64,000 bases of DNA, taken from Verrucomicrobiota bacterium (GTDB lineage Bacteria; Verrucomicrobiota; Verrucomicrobiia; Limisphaerales; UBA1319). Under the pieces are notes generated by a model. That model worked only from the letters and a program-made list of their open reading frames with translations. It searched no databases and had not been told where the DNA came from. Numbering within the stretch: the first letter of the stretch is position 1; every line of letters begins with the position of its first letter. Below, piece by piece: positions 33,925-42,693 of this stretch. The stretch covers positions 40,690-104,689 of the forward strand of contig JAKLHY010000019.1 in NCBI GenBank assembly GCA_022709905.1, in the 5' to 3' direction. The translations under genes were made by a program, and so were the position numbers.

Positions 33925-34884
33925 TTATCCGTTGGGATGGATGTGATTCTGTGGCGGTTGAACTGCAGGAGGGTTCTCTGGTCCGGTTTCATGGGGATGA
34001 GCCTCATGATCCGGATGTCCGAAGTATCCCAGCGCCACCGCGAGCGCCAAGCCGGTCAGCAGCGCCAGGGAGAGCTTGAGGCGGTCGTGCGAGTGAAACT
34101 GGAGTTCCGGCAGGAGGTCGGCGCAGGCAATGCAGAGAAAGGTGCCGGCACAGAAGGCCAGGGCGTTCCCTTGCAGGATGGCATTTGTTCCCGCAAAATA
34201 ATCCACTCCATAAAAGAACAACAGGGCCCCCACCGGAGTGACCAGAGCGAAAAGCACATTGATGAGCTGGCGCAACGAACGGGAGCAACCCTCGGCCGTC
34301 ATCAAGGTTGAAATGGCCATCGCTCCAAAGGGCTTGTGAAGAATGACCGCCAGCGCAACGCCAATTCCCGCCCCGGCCGCTCCGTGCTGCGAGCCCACAA
34401 AGGCCGAGGAGGCCAAGGCCACGCCGTCCACCAACGAGTGGAGCGATAAACCGATGGTCGTTCCCACCCAGGAGAGTTCGTGAGTTCCCGGCGCGTGTGG
34501 ATGCGAATGTCCGGCCGAAATGGGGCGGGGTATCTCCTGAGCCTCGACCCGCTTCGGGGAAGGCTCGTGCGTGTTCGCTTCCATTTCGGCCGCGTGATGA
34601 TGGTGATAGTGAAACAGCCGCTGGAGAAAAAACATCAGCAGAAATCCCGCCAGAACCCAACGCATGGTTTGATCGACGGAATGATTCTGATGAAAGGCAT
34701 GCGGGATGAAGTGGAGCAGGGCGATCCCCAGCATCAAGCCGGCCACGGCGCTGACGGCGATCTGAAGCCGGGTGTGGTTCAGCCGCAGCGCCAGGATAAG
34801 CCAGCCGCCGGTCAAGGCCGCCAGCAGCACCAGGGCACAATAAAAGAAGAGCAGCGGGGTGGGGGAGAGCGGGGGAGGAGTCAT
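33925..34884 (-). CDS. ZIP-family metal transporter
   Basis: A 319-residue membrane protein of the ZIP family. Helix IV and V motifs are LSLHSLVDGVALAS and VILHKPFGAMAIS. A histidine-rich loop (YHHHHAAEME, HSHPHAP) and a histidine-rich tail (HPDHEAHPHETG) are typical of zinc or iron carriers. It imports divalent metal into the cytosol by family function. It could feed the metallocluster genes upstream. Confidence 0.9.
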   Translation of the reverse strand: MTPPPLSPTPLLFFYCALVLLAALTGGWLILALRLNHTRLQIAVSAVAGLMLGIALLHFIPHAFHQNHSVDQTMRWVLAGFLLMFFLQRLFHYHHHHAAEMEANTHEPSPKRVEAQEIPRPISAGHSHPHAPGTHELSWVGTTIGLSLHSLVDGVALASSAFVGSQHGAAGAGIGVALAVILHKPFGAMAISTLMTAEGCSRSLRQLINVLFALVTPVGALLFFYGVDYFAGTNAILQGNALAFCAGTFLCIACADLLPELQFHSHDRLKLSLALLTGLALAVALGYFGHPDHEAHPHETGPENPPAVQPPQNHIHPNG

Positions 34885-34935
34885 GATGAAGTGGGATGGA
34901 GTCGGGTTGTTGATTAAGCCGCGATCTCGCAGGAT

Positions 34936-36612
34936 TTAGCCGGCTTTCTCGAACGGCCAGGCGACCACGCCCCCATCCATGACCCGAACACGGGTGTAAC
35001 CGGCGCCCTGGAGGATTTTAGCCGCCTCATAACCCCGCAAGGACACCTTGCAGAAGGCGACGATCTCCTTCTCTTTGGGCAGTTCGCTCAGGCGCGAGCG
35101 CAAGGCGCCCAACGGAATCAAGACCGAGTGCGGCAGGCGTTCCTGCTGGTGCTCGGCCGGACTGCGCACATCGAGGAAGACAAAATCGTCTTTGGCGTCG
35201 AGCCGCTGTTTGACTTCCATGGCGGTGATGCCCGAGACCAGGCCGTCCAGTTTGTTCCGGGCGACATTGGCGGCGGTGATGATGTTATCAAGCGCCGTGG
35301 CGTAAGGCGGCGCGTAACAAAGGTCCGCCTTGGCCAATTGATCGACCGTCATTCCCGCCGTGATGGCCATGGCTGCGACGTCCATCCGCTTGTCGCCCGC
35401 CCCGGGGCCAACGGCTTGGGCGCCCATCAGCTTCCGGGTTGGCGCATCGACGATGAGCTTCAGCATGATCAGTTGCGAACCCGGCATGTAATGGGCGCGG
35501 TCAAAATCCGGCACCACGACCGTGATGATCTCATGGCCGTGCTGACGGGCTGACTTTTCGGTCAGACCCGTCCGCGCCACGCAGAAGTCGAAGACTTTGC
35601 ACACCGCGCTGCCCAGGACACCCGGGAACCGGTCCTGGCCGCCGCAGATGTTGATGGCCGCGACGCGCCCCTGTTTGTTCGCCGTGGATCCCAACGGCAC
35701 ATAACAAGGTTGACCGGTTTGGAGATTTTTTCCTTCGACACAATCTCCCACCGCATAGATATTGGGATCGTTGGTGCGCAGGGTGTCGTCCACCTGGATG
35801 CCGCCGGTGGGGCCCAGGGCGAGATGGGCGGCGCGCGCCAGATCGACATTGGGCCGAACGCCAATGGCGAGGATGACCATGTCGGCCGGCAAAGAGCCCC
35901 GGGTTGTGCTGACACCGCAGACGCGGTCGTCTCCTTCCAAGGCCGTGACTTGGGTGTCAGTCATGATCTTGACGCCGTGTGATTCCATGTGGCGTTCGAC
36001 CAGCCGTGCCATTTCCCAATCCAGCATGCCCAGAATTTGGGGCAGCATTTCCACGATGGTCACCCGGCAACCGCAGTGCACAAGGGCTTCCGTGGTTTCG
36101 ACGCCGATCAGGCCGCCGCCAATGATCACCACGTCGCGGGCTTTGGCCTGGGCGAGCAATGTCTTGATCGCTTCCGCGTCGTGCATCCCATGCAGCGTGA
36201 AGACATTTTTCAGTTTGACATTGGGCAGGGGAGGAAAGACAGGACGGGCGCCGGTTGCCAGAACCAGCTTGTCGTAGGGCAGCCACAAATCGGCGGTTTC
36301 CCCTAAGCGGCGGGCGCGGACCCGTTTCTGGGCTCGGTCAATTTCGATCGCTTCCGTTTCATTCAGAACCCGAACATTTTTGACCTTCTGGAAAAAGGCG
36401 GTATCGCGCACCACGCCTACGGCGGTGCTCATGAGGTCCTTTTGTTCACGGACCATCCCCGAGACGTAATATGGCAAACCGCACCCCGCGTAAGAGAGGA
36501 ACTTCCCTTGTTCGAGGACCGTGACTTCAGCCTCGGGGTTCAGTCTCATGATTTTGGCGGCGACCTTGGGCCCGGCAGCGACTCCTCCGACGATGACAAC
36601 TTTTAATGGCAT
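34936..36612 (-). CDS. Persulfide/CoA-disulfide reductase with C-terminal rhodanese
   Basis: A 558-residue FAD/NAD-binding enzyme: VVIVGGVAAGPKVAAKI, SYAGCGLPYYVSG (active cysteine), ATGARPVFPP, GGGLIGVETTEAL and YAVGDCVEG. Residues about 455-558 are a rhodanese domain with the loop IVAFCKVSLRGYEA. The architecture equals that of NADH-dependent persulfide reductases and CoA-disulfide reductases, which release sulfide from persulfides. It lies 209 bp downstream of the triple-fusion gene and 51 bp before the ZIP gene, so it may provide sulfide for cluster assembly. Confidence 0.92.
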   Translation of the reverse strand: MPLKVVIVGGVAAGPKVAAKIMRLNPEAEVTVLEQGKFLSYAGCGLPYYVSGMVREQKDLMSTAVGVVRDTAFFQKVKNVRVLNETEAIEIDRAQKRVRARRLGETADLWLPYDKLVLATGARPVFPPLPNVKLKNVFTLHGMHDAEAIKTLLAQAKARDVVIIGGGLIGVETTEALVHCGCRVTIVEMLPQILGMLDWEMARLVERHMESHGVKIMTDTQVTALEGDDRVCGVSTTRGSLPADMVILAIGVRPNVDLARAAHLALGPTGGIQVDDTLRTNDPNIYAVGDCVEGKNLQTGQPCYVPLGSTANKQGRVAAINICGGQDRFPGVLGSAVCKVFDFCVARTGLTEKSARQHGHEIITVVVPDFDRAHYMPGSQLIMLKLIVDAPTRKLMGAQAVGPGAGDKRMDVAAMAITAGMTVDQLAKADLCYAPPYATALDNIITAANVARNKLDGLVSGITAMEVKQRLDAKDDFVFLDVRSPAEHQQERLPHSVLIPLGALRSRLSELPKEKEIVAFCKVSLRGYEAAKILQGAGYTRVRVMDGGVVAWPFEKAG

Positions 36613-36745
36613 AGGATTGCTTTGTTGAACCAGGACGGAGATGACGGGTCGTCATCCGGCGGATCCGACTCGCCGGTTCGCCTAGGGTTTGCCGATCGTA
36701 ACCGATTTCCCCATAGGCCAATGACGCTGCTGACCATCGCCGTAC

Positions 36746-36771
36746 CCTGATATTTTCCATACCATATCAGG
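36746..36771. promoter_or_regulatory. Hairpin between the triple-fusion gene and the persulfide reductase gene
   Basis: CCTGATAT pairs perfectly with ATATCAGG around a 10-nt loop in the 209-bp gap, the only large gap in this part of the block. It could be a processing site, attenuator or operator. There is no U tract after it. Confidence 0.4.
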
Positions 36772-36821
36772 AAACGGGCTCCCGGCCAAGGCCCGGGAAC
36801 CCCTGGAGTGCGATGGGCCGG

Positions 36822-38468
36822 TTATCCGTGGCACCCATGCTGGTGCTGACCGCACGCGCTCGGTCCGGAGTTCAAACGCCCTTCCAGAAAGGATTGAGCC
36901 AGTTCTTCGGGCGTTTTGCCAGCAGCGCCGCTTTTGACCGTAATTCCGTTTTCGGCGAACAGACTCAGGGCGCGTTGTCCCATCCCGCCGGCGATAATGA
37001 CCTGTACCCCTTGCTCGTGAAGCCATCGGGGCAACAAACCCGGTTCATGCGGCGGGGGGGTTACCTGTGTGGTTTTCGAAATGGTTTTTGAATCCGGGTT
37101 GGCCTCGATCAAGGCGAACTGCTCGCAATGACCGAAATGATCGGCAAGCCGTCCTCCGGCCAAGGGAATGGCGATTTTCAGCATAGTAGGGTTGTTCTGA
37201 GGTTCAGACTTAGTGATTGTATCTAACTGGTTCAGGATGGGTTTTGTGATTTCCATGAAAGCCGTCGCGGAACGATCGGGTGTGGTTTGCGTGATCAAGG
37301 GGATGCCGTGATCCCCGGAATCCACCACCGCGGGATCCATGGGGATTCCGCCCAGGAAGGCAACCTCCATCTCCCGGGCTAATTGTTGTCCACCGCCGGT
37401 CTTGAAGATCTCAGTCTTATGGCCGCATTCGGGGCAAATATAACCGCTCATGTTTTCAATAATGCCCAGCACCGGGAGATGAACCTCTTTGCAAAAGGTG
37501 ATGGATCGACGCACGTCGGCGATGGCGACCTGCTGGGGCGTGGTGACCACGATGGCCATGGCCGGATGCCCCACCAACTGGGCAACCGCCAACGGTTCGT
37601 CGCCTGTGCCCGGCGGCGAATCGACCACCAAAACGTCCAAGTCTCCCCATTCGATTCCCCCGAGTAATTCACGGATCGCTTTGTATTTCATCGGACCGCG
37701 CCAGATGATGGCGTCGCGCGCCGACTTCAGCACAAACCCGAGGGAAGCCACCCGAACGCCGGACGGGCCGACGACGGGGCGCAGGGCTTCCCCATCGAAT
37801 TCGAGCGAGCGGCCTTCCAGGCCGAGCAATTTGGGAATGCTGGGGCCGTGGATGTCCACATCGAGCAATCCGACCTTTTTACCGGCGGCGGCCAATCCAA
37901 CCGCCAGGTTGGCGGCGACGGTGCTTTTGCCCACGCCGCCTTTGCCGGAGAGCACCAGGATTTTCAGAGCGATCTTCGAGAGCCTCTGGCGAAGAGTCTC
38001 GTCCTCCTCGGGATGGTGCCCAGGCGGTTTTGGGGATGAGTCCGCAACAGGAACCCGCTCCGGCGCCGCCGGGTGGTCGCGAGAGGCGCTGGGACTCTCG
38101 GCGGGGATTTGATCCCCGGATTGTGGACGGGCCCGGTAGTCGGCGAGGGTTGCCTTGAGGGTATTGACGGCTAGGACTGGACAGTGTTGATGATCGGGGG
38201 GCAAGCCGCCCACGGCGTCCAACACTTGATCCGATGTGATCCGGCTTGCGGCCTGAAGGTCTTTGCCCTCGGTCAAGAGGGCGGTCACTGCGCCGCTGGC
38301 AATGGAGGCGCCGCAGCCATCCGATGTAAACGTGGCTTGCAGGATGCGGTTGTTCTCAATAGCAAGCCAAAACTCCATGGTGTCGCCGCAAGGCCCGGTG
38401 AGACGGGCATTGGCCTGGGCGCCTTTAAGAGGTCCAAAATTAGACGGCAGTTGACGCGTGGTGTTCAT
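36822..38468 (-). CDS. NifU_N-Mrp-NifX triple-fusion protein (MrpORP-like)
   Basis: A 548-residue protein with three domains. Residues 10-115 are a NifU_N/IscU-type scaffold with the three cluster cysteines (C27, C52, C96). Residues 165-415 are an Mrp/NBP35 P-loop ATPase with SGKGGVGKST, DSPPGTGDEP and the metal motif CPEC (C345, C348). Residues 429-548 are a NifX/ORP-like domain ending in a Cys/His-rich tail (CGQHQHGCHG). Mrp-ORP fusions are known from Desulfovibrio. The N-terminal scaffold adds a third step. The start at 38468 overlaps the ATPase gene stop as ATGA, and frames upstream of that are not used. It probably assembles and delivers a metal-sulfur cluster. Confidence 0.9.
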   Translation of the reverse strand: MNTTRQLPSNFGPLKGAQANARLTGPCGDTMEFWLAIENNRILQATFTSDGCGASIASGAVTALLTEGKDLQAASRITSDQVLDAVGGLPPDHQHCPVLAVNTLKATLADYRARPQSGDQIPAESPSASRDHPAAPERVPVADSSPKPPGHHPEEDETLRQRLSKIALKILVLSGKGGVGKSTVAANLAVGLAAAGKKVGLLDVDIHGPSIPKLLGLEGRSLEFDGEALRPVVGPSGVRVASLGFVLKSARDAIIWRGPMKYKAIRELLGGIEWGDLDVLVVDSPPGTGDEPLAVAQLVGHPAMAIVVTTPQQVAIADVRRSITFCKEVHLPVLGIIENMSGYICPECGHKTEIFKTGGGQQLAREMEVAFLGGIPMDPAVVDSGDHGIPLITQTTPDRSATAFMEITKPILNQLDTITKSEPQNNPTMLKIAIPLAGGRLADHFGHCEQFALIEANPDSKTISKTTQVTPPPHEPGLLPRWLHEQGVQVIIAGGMGQRALSLFAENGITVKSGAAGKTPEELAQSFLEGRLNSGPSACGQHQHGCHG

Positions 38469-39355
38469 GAGAGGTTCTGACATAAAACCGACCATCCTTG
38501 CCGGATGGCTTGAGAGGCCGGGGAATCGCCGAGTTCCACCACCGCGACTCCTTTCCGCTGAGCTTCGGTGATGGCGGGATCGTAAGGCACCCGCGGAAGG
38601 ATCAAAGCCCCATCGGATCCCGCCCGCTTCTCAATCCGTTCCGCGATGTCCGCGTTCAGGGTCCACTTGTTCACGCAGACCGCCGTCGGCAGGCTGAAAT
38701 GCCGGGCCAAACGCAGGACACGATCCAGATCGTGTTCTCCCGAAAGCGTGGGTTCCGTGACGGCGAGAATCCGGGAGGCCCCCGTAATCGAGGCAATCAC
38801 CGGACATCCGATGCCGGGGGAACCGTCCACCAGGGTCAAGCTTCCCCCCCGTTGCTTGGAGATTCGCTGGGCTTCGGAGCGAACCAGGGTCACTAGCTTG
38901 CCGGAGTTGCCCGCGCCCGGATGGAGTTGGGCGTGGACCATCGGTCCGCAACGGGTCTCGGAAACATACCACTCGCCATCGACAGACGGGTTGAACTCGA
39001 TTGCCTTTTCCTGGCAAAAGTGGACGCAGACCCCGCATCCTTCGCATGCCGACGGTTCGATCCGGAAGGTGCGCGGAACCGGTCCGTTGCCGGGGCCATC
39101 GAAGAAAATGGCTTCGAAACGGCAGAGTTCCTCGCACTTGCCGCACGCCGTGCAATGGCCGGGTTTTATGCGGGCTTTCTTGCCGCCGGTGAAGGCCTCA
39201 CGCCGATGGACGCGGGGTTCGAGAACCAGATGGAGATCGGCGGCATCCACGTCGCAGTCTGCCAGCACCAATTGGCGCGCCAGGACCGCAAACGACGCCA
39301 CCAGGGAAGTCTTCCCGGTGCCACCTTTGCCACTGATCACAACGAGTTCAGGCAT
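38465..39355 (-). CDS. MinD-type ATPase with inserted two-cluster ferredoxin (second copy)
   Basis: A 296-residue P-loop ATPase: VISGKGGTGKTSL and LADCDVDAADLHLVL at the N-terminus, then a ferredoxin insert CTACGKCEELCRFEAI and CEGCGVCVHFCQEKAI for two [4Fe-4S] clusters, then GSPGIGCPVIAS. This is the family of DVU2103/DVU2104 of the Desulfovibrio ORP operon. It is paired with the next gene upstream (9-bp gap) and overlaps the triple-fusion gene. Likely role: ATP- and electron-dependent cluster handling. Confidence 0.92.
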   Translation of the reverse strand: MPELVVISGKGGTGKTSLVASFAVLARQLVLADCDVDAADLHLVLEPRVHRREAFTGGKKARIKPGHCTACGKCEELCRFEAIFFDGPGNGPVPRTFRIEPSACEGCGVCVHFCQEKAIEFNPSVDGEWYVSETRCGPMVHAQLHPGAGNSGKLVTLVRSEAQRISKQRGGSLTLVDGSPGIGCPVIASITGASRILAVTEPTLSGEHDLDRVLRLARHFSLPTAVCVNKWTLNADIAERIEKRAGSDGALILPRVPYDPAITEAQRKGVAVVELGDSPASQAIRQGWSVLCQNLS

Positions 39356-39364
39356 GAAAATCCC

Positions 39365-40393
39365 TCAGGGTGCAATCGGCGCGCAACCTGGCCGTCCATC
39401 GGCCGGTCTTGATCCCTCTTTCGGTTTCGCCAAATAACATAAGGATGAAGCGGGCCTTGGTAATTCCGGTTGGTCTTGGAAAATAGAGGCGTTGCCAGTT
39501 TGAGTTAATGGATTCAAATCGGATCGGACCTTTTCGGGCAGGCGCCATCCTGGAGCGATTTTTTCGAGTTCCAAGAGCAAGTGGGCAAACGACCGCCGCA
39601 TTCCCGGCACGGCTTCAATCGCCAGCCTGCCTTCCGAGTAAGCCTCGGCGACCGCCAAGATGTCGGGAATTTCCGCCAGGATGGGGATTCGACTTTGCTG
39701 GCAGAACCGCCGGGTTTCAGTCGCGCCGGCGAGGGCGCGATTGATCACAACGCCACAGTTCATTCTCGAGGACTTGATCACGTTCCAGGCCAGCTTGAGA
39801 TCATGCAATCCAAAGGGCGTCGGTTCGGTCACCAACAAGACAAAATCGCTGCCGCGCGTCGTTTCAATCATCGGGCAAGCGGTGCCCGGAGGCGCGTCGT
39901 AGATGAGGAGTTCAGCCGGAGGCGCCGATTGTTTGACGGCCCGAATCACGGGCGGGCTGGAAGCTTCCCCCACATGAAGCCGGCCTTGTACTATCCGAAG
40001 CCGTCCCGAGCGGCCCGTTTCAACGATGCCCATGGGATGAGCCCTCTCCAGGATGGCATTTTCCGGACAAACCAGCTTGCAGCCCCCGCAACTGTGACAT
40101 AACTCGGGAAAGACCAATACTTTCTGGCCCAGGCAGACAATGGCATTGAACTCGCAAATGTCCCCGCACAGGCCACAGAGCGTGCAGTCCGGCGCTTGGA
40201 CTTCCGGAACAAGCCGCGATATCTCCTGTCGATCCTCGATCTCCGGAGCAAGAAAAAGATGCCCGTTGGGCGCTTCAACATCGCAATCCAAATAGGCCGT
40301 TGTCAACCCGGCCTCCGATGCCAGTCGGGCCAGGTTTGTGGCCACTGTCGTTTTTCCGGTCCCCCCCTTGCCGCTTGCCACAACGATTTTCAC
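39365..40393 (-). CDS. MinD-type ATPase with inserted two-cluster ferredoxin (first copy)
   Basis: A 342-residue protein starting with GTG at 40393 that overlaps the preceding small ORF as GTGA. Motifs: VASGKGGTGKTTVATNLA, LDCDVEAPNGHLFL, CTLCGLCGDICEFNAI, CHSCGGCKLVCPENAI and DAPPGTACPMIE. The C-terminal 50 residues form a Pro-rich tail not shared with its neighbour. The two ATPases probably form a heteromer, as proposed for the ORP complex. Confidence 0.92.
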   Translation of the reverse strand: MKIVVASGKGGTGKTTVATNLARLASEAGLTTAYLDCDVEAPNGHLFLAPEIEDRQEISRLVPEVQAPDCTLCGLCGDICEFNAIVCLGQKVLVFPELCHSCGGCKLVCPENAILERAHPMGIVETGRSGRLRIVQGRLHVGEASSPPVIRAVKQSAPPAELLIYDAPPGTACPMIETTRGSDFVLLVTEPTPFGLHDLKLAWNVIKSSRMNCGVVINRALAGATETRRFCQQSRIPILAEIPDILAVAEAYSEGRLAIEAVPGMRRSFAHLLLELEKIAPGWRLPEKVRSDLNPLTQTGNASIFQDQPELPRPASSLCYLAKPKEGSRPADGRPGCAPIAP

Positions 40394-40593
40394 GGCGCGT
40401 CCTTCGGGTTCACCCCGGCGGGTTTGATGGAGAGATCATCGATCAGAGAACGCATCTCGTTCACCAGATCCCGCAATTCACTGTCAAACCGCTCGACAGG
40501 CGCGCAGATCTGGCGCAGAACCGAGTCGGGGTATAAGCGAAGGCTCAAGAGAGGGGGGGGTGGAGCATCACAATCTGGAGGGAGAGGCCTCAT
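40390..40593 (-). CDS. Small protein resembling the N-terminus of peptide deformylase
   Basis: A 67-codon frame: after a proline-rich start it has RLYPDSVLRQICAPVERFD and ELRDLVNEMRSLI, the first strand and helix of peptide deformylase. It ends before the GLAAPQ, EGCLS and HExxH motifs, so it cannot be an active deformylase. It begins in an ATGA overlap with the preceding tiny ORF and ends in a GTGA overlap with the ATPase, so translation is likely. It is either a recruited fragment or a remnant. Confidence 0.55.
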   Translation of the reverse strand: MRPLPPDCDAPPPPLLSLRLYPDSVLRQICAPVERFDSELRDLVNEMRSLIDDLSIKPAGVNPKDAP

Positions 40594-40718
40594 TTTTTCG
40601 CCGCTGGCAGGAGACGGTTTTCTTGGTCCACGCGGATCACCCCATGAATCTTGGAATGGAGCATGAACCGTTGCTTTGGAGCGGCGGCCTGCGCTTGGCT
40701 CTTGGGAGCTTGTTTCAT
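40590..40718 (-). CDS. Possible 42-residue coupled ORF in the ORP-like operon
   Basis: An ATG at 40716-40718, 20 bp after the DUF5320-like gene, opens a 42-codon frame (MKQAPKSQAQAAAPKQRF...). Its TGA overlaps the ATG of the next small gene as ATGA. The product is basic and lacks a recognised domain. Support comes mainly from the unbroken chain of stop-start overlaps. Confidence 0.45.
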   Translation of the reverse strand: MKQAPKSQAQAAAPKQRFMLHSKIHGVIRVDQENRLLPAAKK

Positions 40719-40738
40719 TCCCGATCTTTCGATGAGGA

Positions 40739-41128
40739 CTACTTGGCCTCCACCTTCGACAAGTCTTGAATTCGGTTTCGAACTTGTTCCAGGCCGGCTT
40801 CAAGCCGGTCGGCTTGCTGCTTGAGGACGGCTAGTTCCTGTTCTGCGGTCATGCCGGGTTGAACAGAACCGGTTAAGGGATCGGGCAGGGGTGTTCCCGG
40901 TTGCTGCGGCATCGCAGCCCGCTGCCCGCCCGTCAATCCTGTCGCGTAAAACCAGTGACGATGGCCGCGGCCGCCCCCGCCAAAGCCGCCCCCGCCCCGT
41001 CCCCGGCCGAATCCCCGTCCCCTCATTGGATGGGCCCAACCGGCCTGATTATAGCCGGCGCAAAAACCGGCTGCGCGGCCGGTCATCGGTCCCTGGCCCA
41101 TCGGGCCGGTTTGATCTCCACCTGGCAT
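40739..41128 (-). CDS. DUF5320-like glycine-rich protein with coiled-coil C-terminus
   Basis: A 129-residue protein. The start at 41128 follows GGAGA at good spacing. The N-terminus MPGGDQTGPMGQGPMTGRA is the DUF5320 signature, and then comes a Gly/Arg/His-rich centre. The end is a predicted coiled coil (TAEQELAVLKQQADRLEAGL). DUF5320 genes regularly neighbour NifX and MinD-ferredoxin genes in anaerobes. Their function is unknown. Confidence 0.82.
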   Translation of the reverse strand: MPGGDQTGPMGQGPMTGRAAGFCAGYNQAGWAHPMRGRGFGRGRGGGGFGGGGRGHRHWFYATGLTGGQRAAMPQQPGTPLPDPLTGSVQPGMTAEQELAVLKQQADRLEAGLEQVRNRIQDLSKVEAK

Positions 41129-41144
41129 AAGAATCTCCTTTCGT

Positions 41145-41390
41145 TTATGGATTTGTTTGTTCTTCTGTTTGCGTTGCATTCGGATCGACATTGGATGCCG
41201 TCGTGGGCCCAGGGCCCATGCCGCGTCCCATGCCGCGTCCGCGTCCCCCGCCTCCTTGGCGTCCAGCTTGACCTCTTCCACCGCCCCAGCCGCGGCCTCG
41301 GCCTCGGCCGCCGCCGCCGCATCCGCCCATACCTTTGCCTGTTCCTGGCCCCTGGCCGAAAGGCCCGGTTCCGTCGCCCATTGGTGTCAT
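41145..41390 (-). CDS. DUF5320-like short glycine-rich protein
   Basis: An 81-residue protein starting MTPMGDGTGPFGQGPGTGKG, then almost only Gly and Arg with one Cys (GGCGGGG), and an acidic tail. It overlaps the DUF89 gene stop as ATGA and is followed after 16 bp by its longer relative. It lacks the coiled coil. The pair suggests duplication with loss of the C-terminal half. Confidence 0.75.
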   Translation of the reverse strand: MTPMGDGTGPFGQGPGTGKGMGGCGGGGRGRGRGWGGGRGQAGRQGGGGRGRGMGRGMGPGPTTASNVDPNATQTEEQTNP

Positions 41391-42334
41391 ATGTTTGCCT
41401 TTCTATTCGTTGAGTTCAGTTGTGTCGTGAAAGTGTCTTTGCGCGAAAGGTAGTCCGGTGTCGAAGGCGATGAAGATTCCTCGAGGGGATGGTGTCGATG
41501 GAGGACCAGGCTTCCGACCTCGTGTCCCACATGCCGGCCCACGAGGGGACATTTGACCTTAAAGAGAAAGTAGATGGAGCGCGGGGCATCATCGAGGGTT
41601 TCGTAATTGGCCTGGCCTTTGGCGATCACCAGATCCGCCTGTTGGAAGCGCCTTCGAAATTCCGCGTCGCAGGCATCCAGCACAATCCCGGCTCCGTCGG
41701 TCCCGTTATCAATGACCTCGACTCTCTCGGGCAATCCTGCCGCCTCGGCATCCTCTCGCAAGGCATCGTTGATGGCCGGTCCGCCCTTGACCACAACCGT
41801 GATGTTGTCCCGGTCCAACAGCTCGATGAACAGACGATCGAAGATCAGTTCGCCCGCGTTATCCGCCAGATAGAGAATATCCTTGGCGCGAGTGGTTGCG
41901 TTTATAAAATCCACGAAATCCCCCTTCAAGGGCGAGGCGAACGAATGCTCGAGCGCCGCCGGGATATCCTCCGGGCGCAAGTTGCCATTGATTCCAAAGT
42001 CAATAATGTTCGCCGCAATCGCCAGACGCACCGCGGCTTGTTGAGGATTCTCCGAGGCCAATACCCGCTGTTTCCACTCAGGATACAGGGCCAAAGCGAG
42101 GCGGTTGGACTCCCGTTTGACGGTCAAGTAAGGGTCGGCAACAGCGGTCCGCTCGCGGACTTGGCGGTAGATCCAATGGCCGAGCATCGGGGGGCGCGAT
42201 AGGTCCAACTGGCTGGCATGCCGCAAAGTCTCCCGCAAAATGGCCTCATGCGCTTGGGGATCCGCTGTGGCCATTCGGGCAACCTTCAGGCACTGCTGCA
42301 TGAGACAGGGAATGCAGTCCAGAGTGGTCTTCAT
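41387..42334 (-). CDS. DUF89 (ARMT1-like) metal-dependent phosphatase family protein
   Basis: A 315-residue protein with the N-terminal cysteine motif LDCIPCLMQQC, LADNAGELIFDRLFIELL and VVVKGGPAINDA plus NGTDGAGIVLDAC, all typical of DUF89. Relatives are metal-dependent damage-control phosphatases. The CxxC group in anaerobes is less understood. The start ATG at 42334 overlaps the NifX stop (TGATG), and a GTG three bases earlier would give a GTGA overlap instead. Confidence 0.85.
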   Translation of the reverse strand: MKTTLDCIPCLMQQCLKVARMATADPQAHEAILRETLRHASQLDLSRPPMLGHWIYRQVRERTAVADPYLTVKRESNRLALALYPEWKQRVLASENPQQAAVRLAIAANIIDFGINGNLRPEDIPAALEHSFASPLKGDFVDFINATTRAKDILYLADNAGELIFDRLFIELLDRDNITVVVKGGPAINDALREDAEAAGLPERVEVIDNGTDGAGIVLDACDAEFRRRFQQADLVIAKGQANYETLDDAPRSIYFLFKVKCPLVGRHVGHEVGSLVLHRHHPLEESSSPSTPDYLSRKDTFTTQLNSTNRKANI

Positions 42335-42693
42335 CACCAGTGCGCCTGGGCGTTGGACGCCGTCATCAACGTGAGTTGTTTTGCCGCAAAGGCCTTAATC
42401 GCTTGATCCACGGAAATCCCGCTGGCCGCATAAACCTCGATCTTGGCGGCTTCGAGGGCCGACCAGGCCTTGGGCCCCACATGGCCAGTCAGGACCGCTG
42501 ACACTCCCAGGTTCGCCAGTGTCTTGGCCGCTTGAATGCCAGCCCCCTGGAGCGCGCTGGCCGTGGTGGCGTTGTCCACGACCGTTTGTTGGCCGGTCTC
42601 GCTATCCACCACGCGAAAATAACGCGCCCGGCCAAAACGAGGATCCACCGAAGACTCAACCTCCGGTCCTTGAGCTGTCACAGCAAATTTCAT
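42334..42693 (-). CDS. NifX/ORP-like metallocluster protein (second)
   Basis: A 119-residue protein MKFAVTAQGPEVESSVDPRFGRARYF... of the dinitrogenase iron-molybdenum cofactor (NifX/NafY/ORP) family. It has the flanking AVLTGHVGPKAWSAL motif. Start 42693 overlaps the stop of the preceding NifX gene as ATGA. ORP itself binds a Mo-Cu-S cluster non-covalently in Desulfovibrio. Which metal is used here is unknown. Confidence 0.88.
   Translation of the reverse strand: MKFAVTAQGPEVESSVDPRFGRARYFRVVDSETGQQTVVDNATTASALQGAGIQAAKTLANLGVSAVLTGHVGPKAWSALEAAKIEVYAASGISVDQAIKAFAAKQLTLMTASNAQAHW

Noticed and set aside
40590..40718. Similarity of the 42-residue ORF to the start of aspartate decarboxylase (LHSKIH)
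   Set aside because: Only about six residues match and the catalytic Gly-Ser processing site is missing, so chance is likelier.
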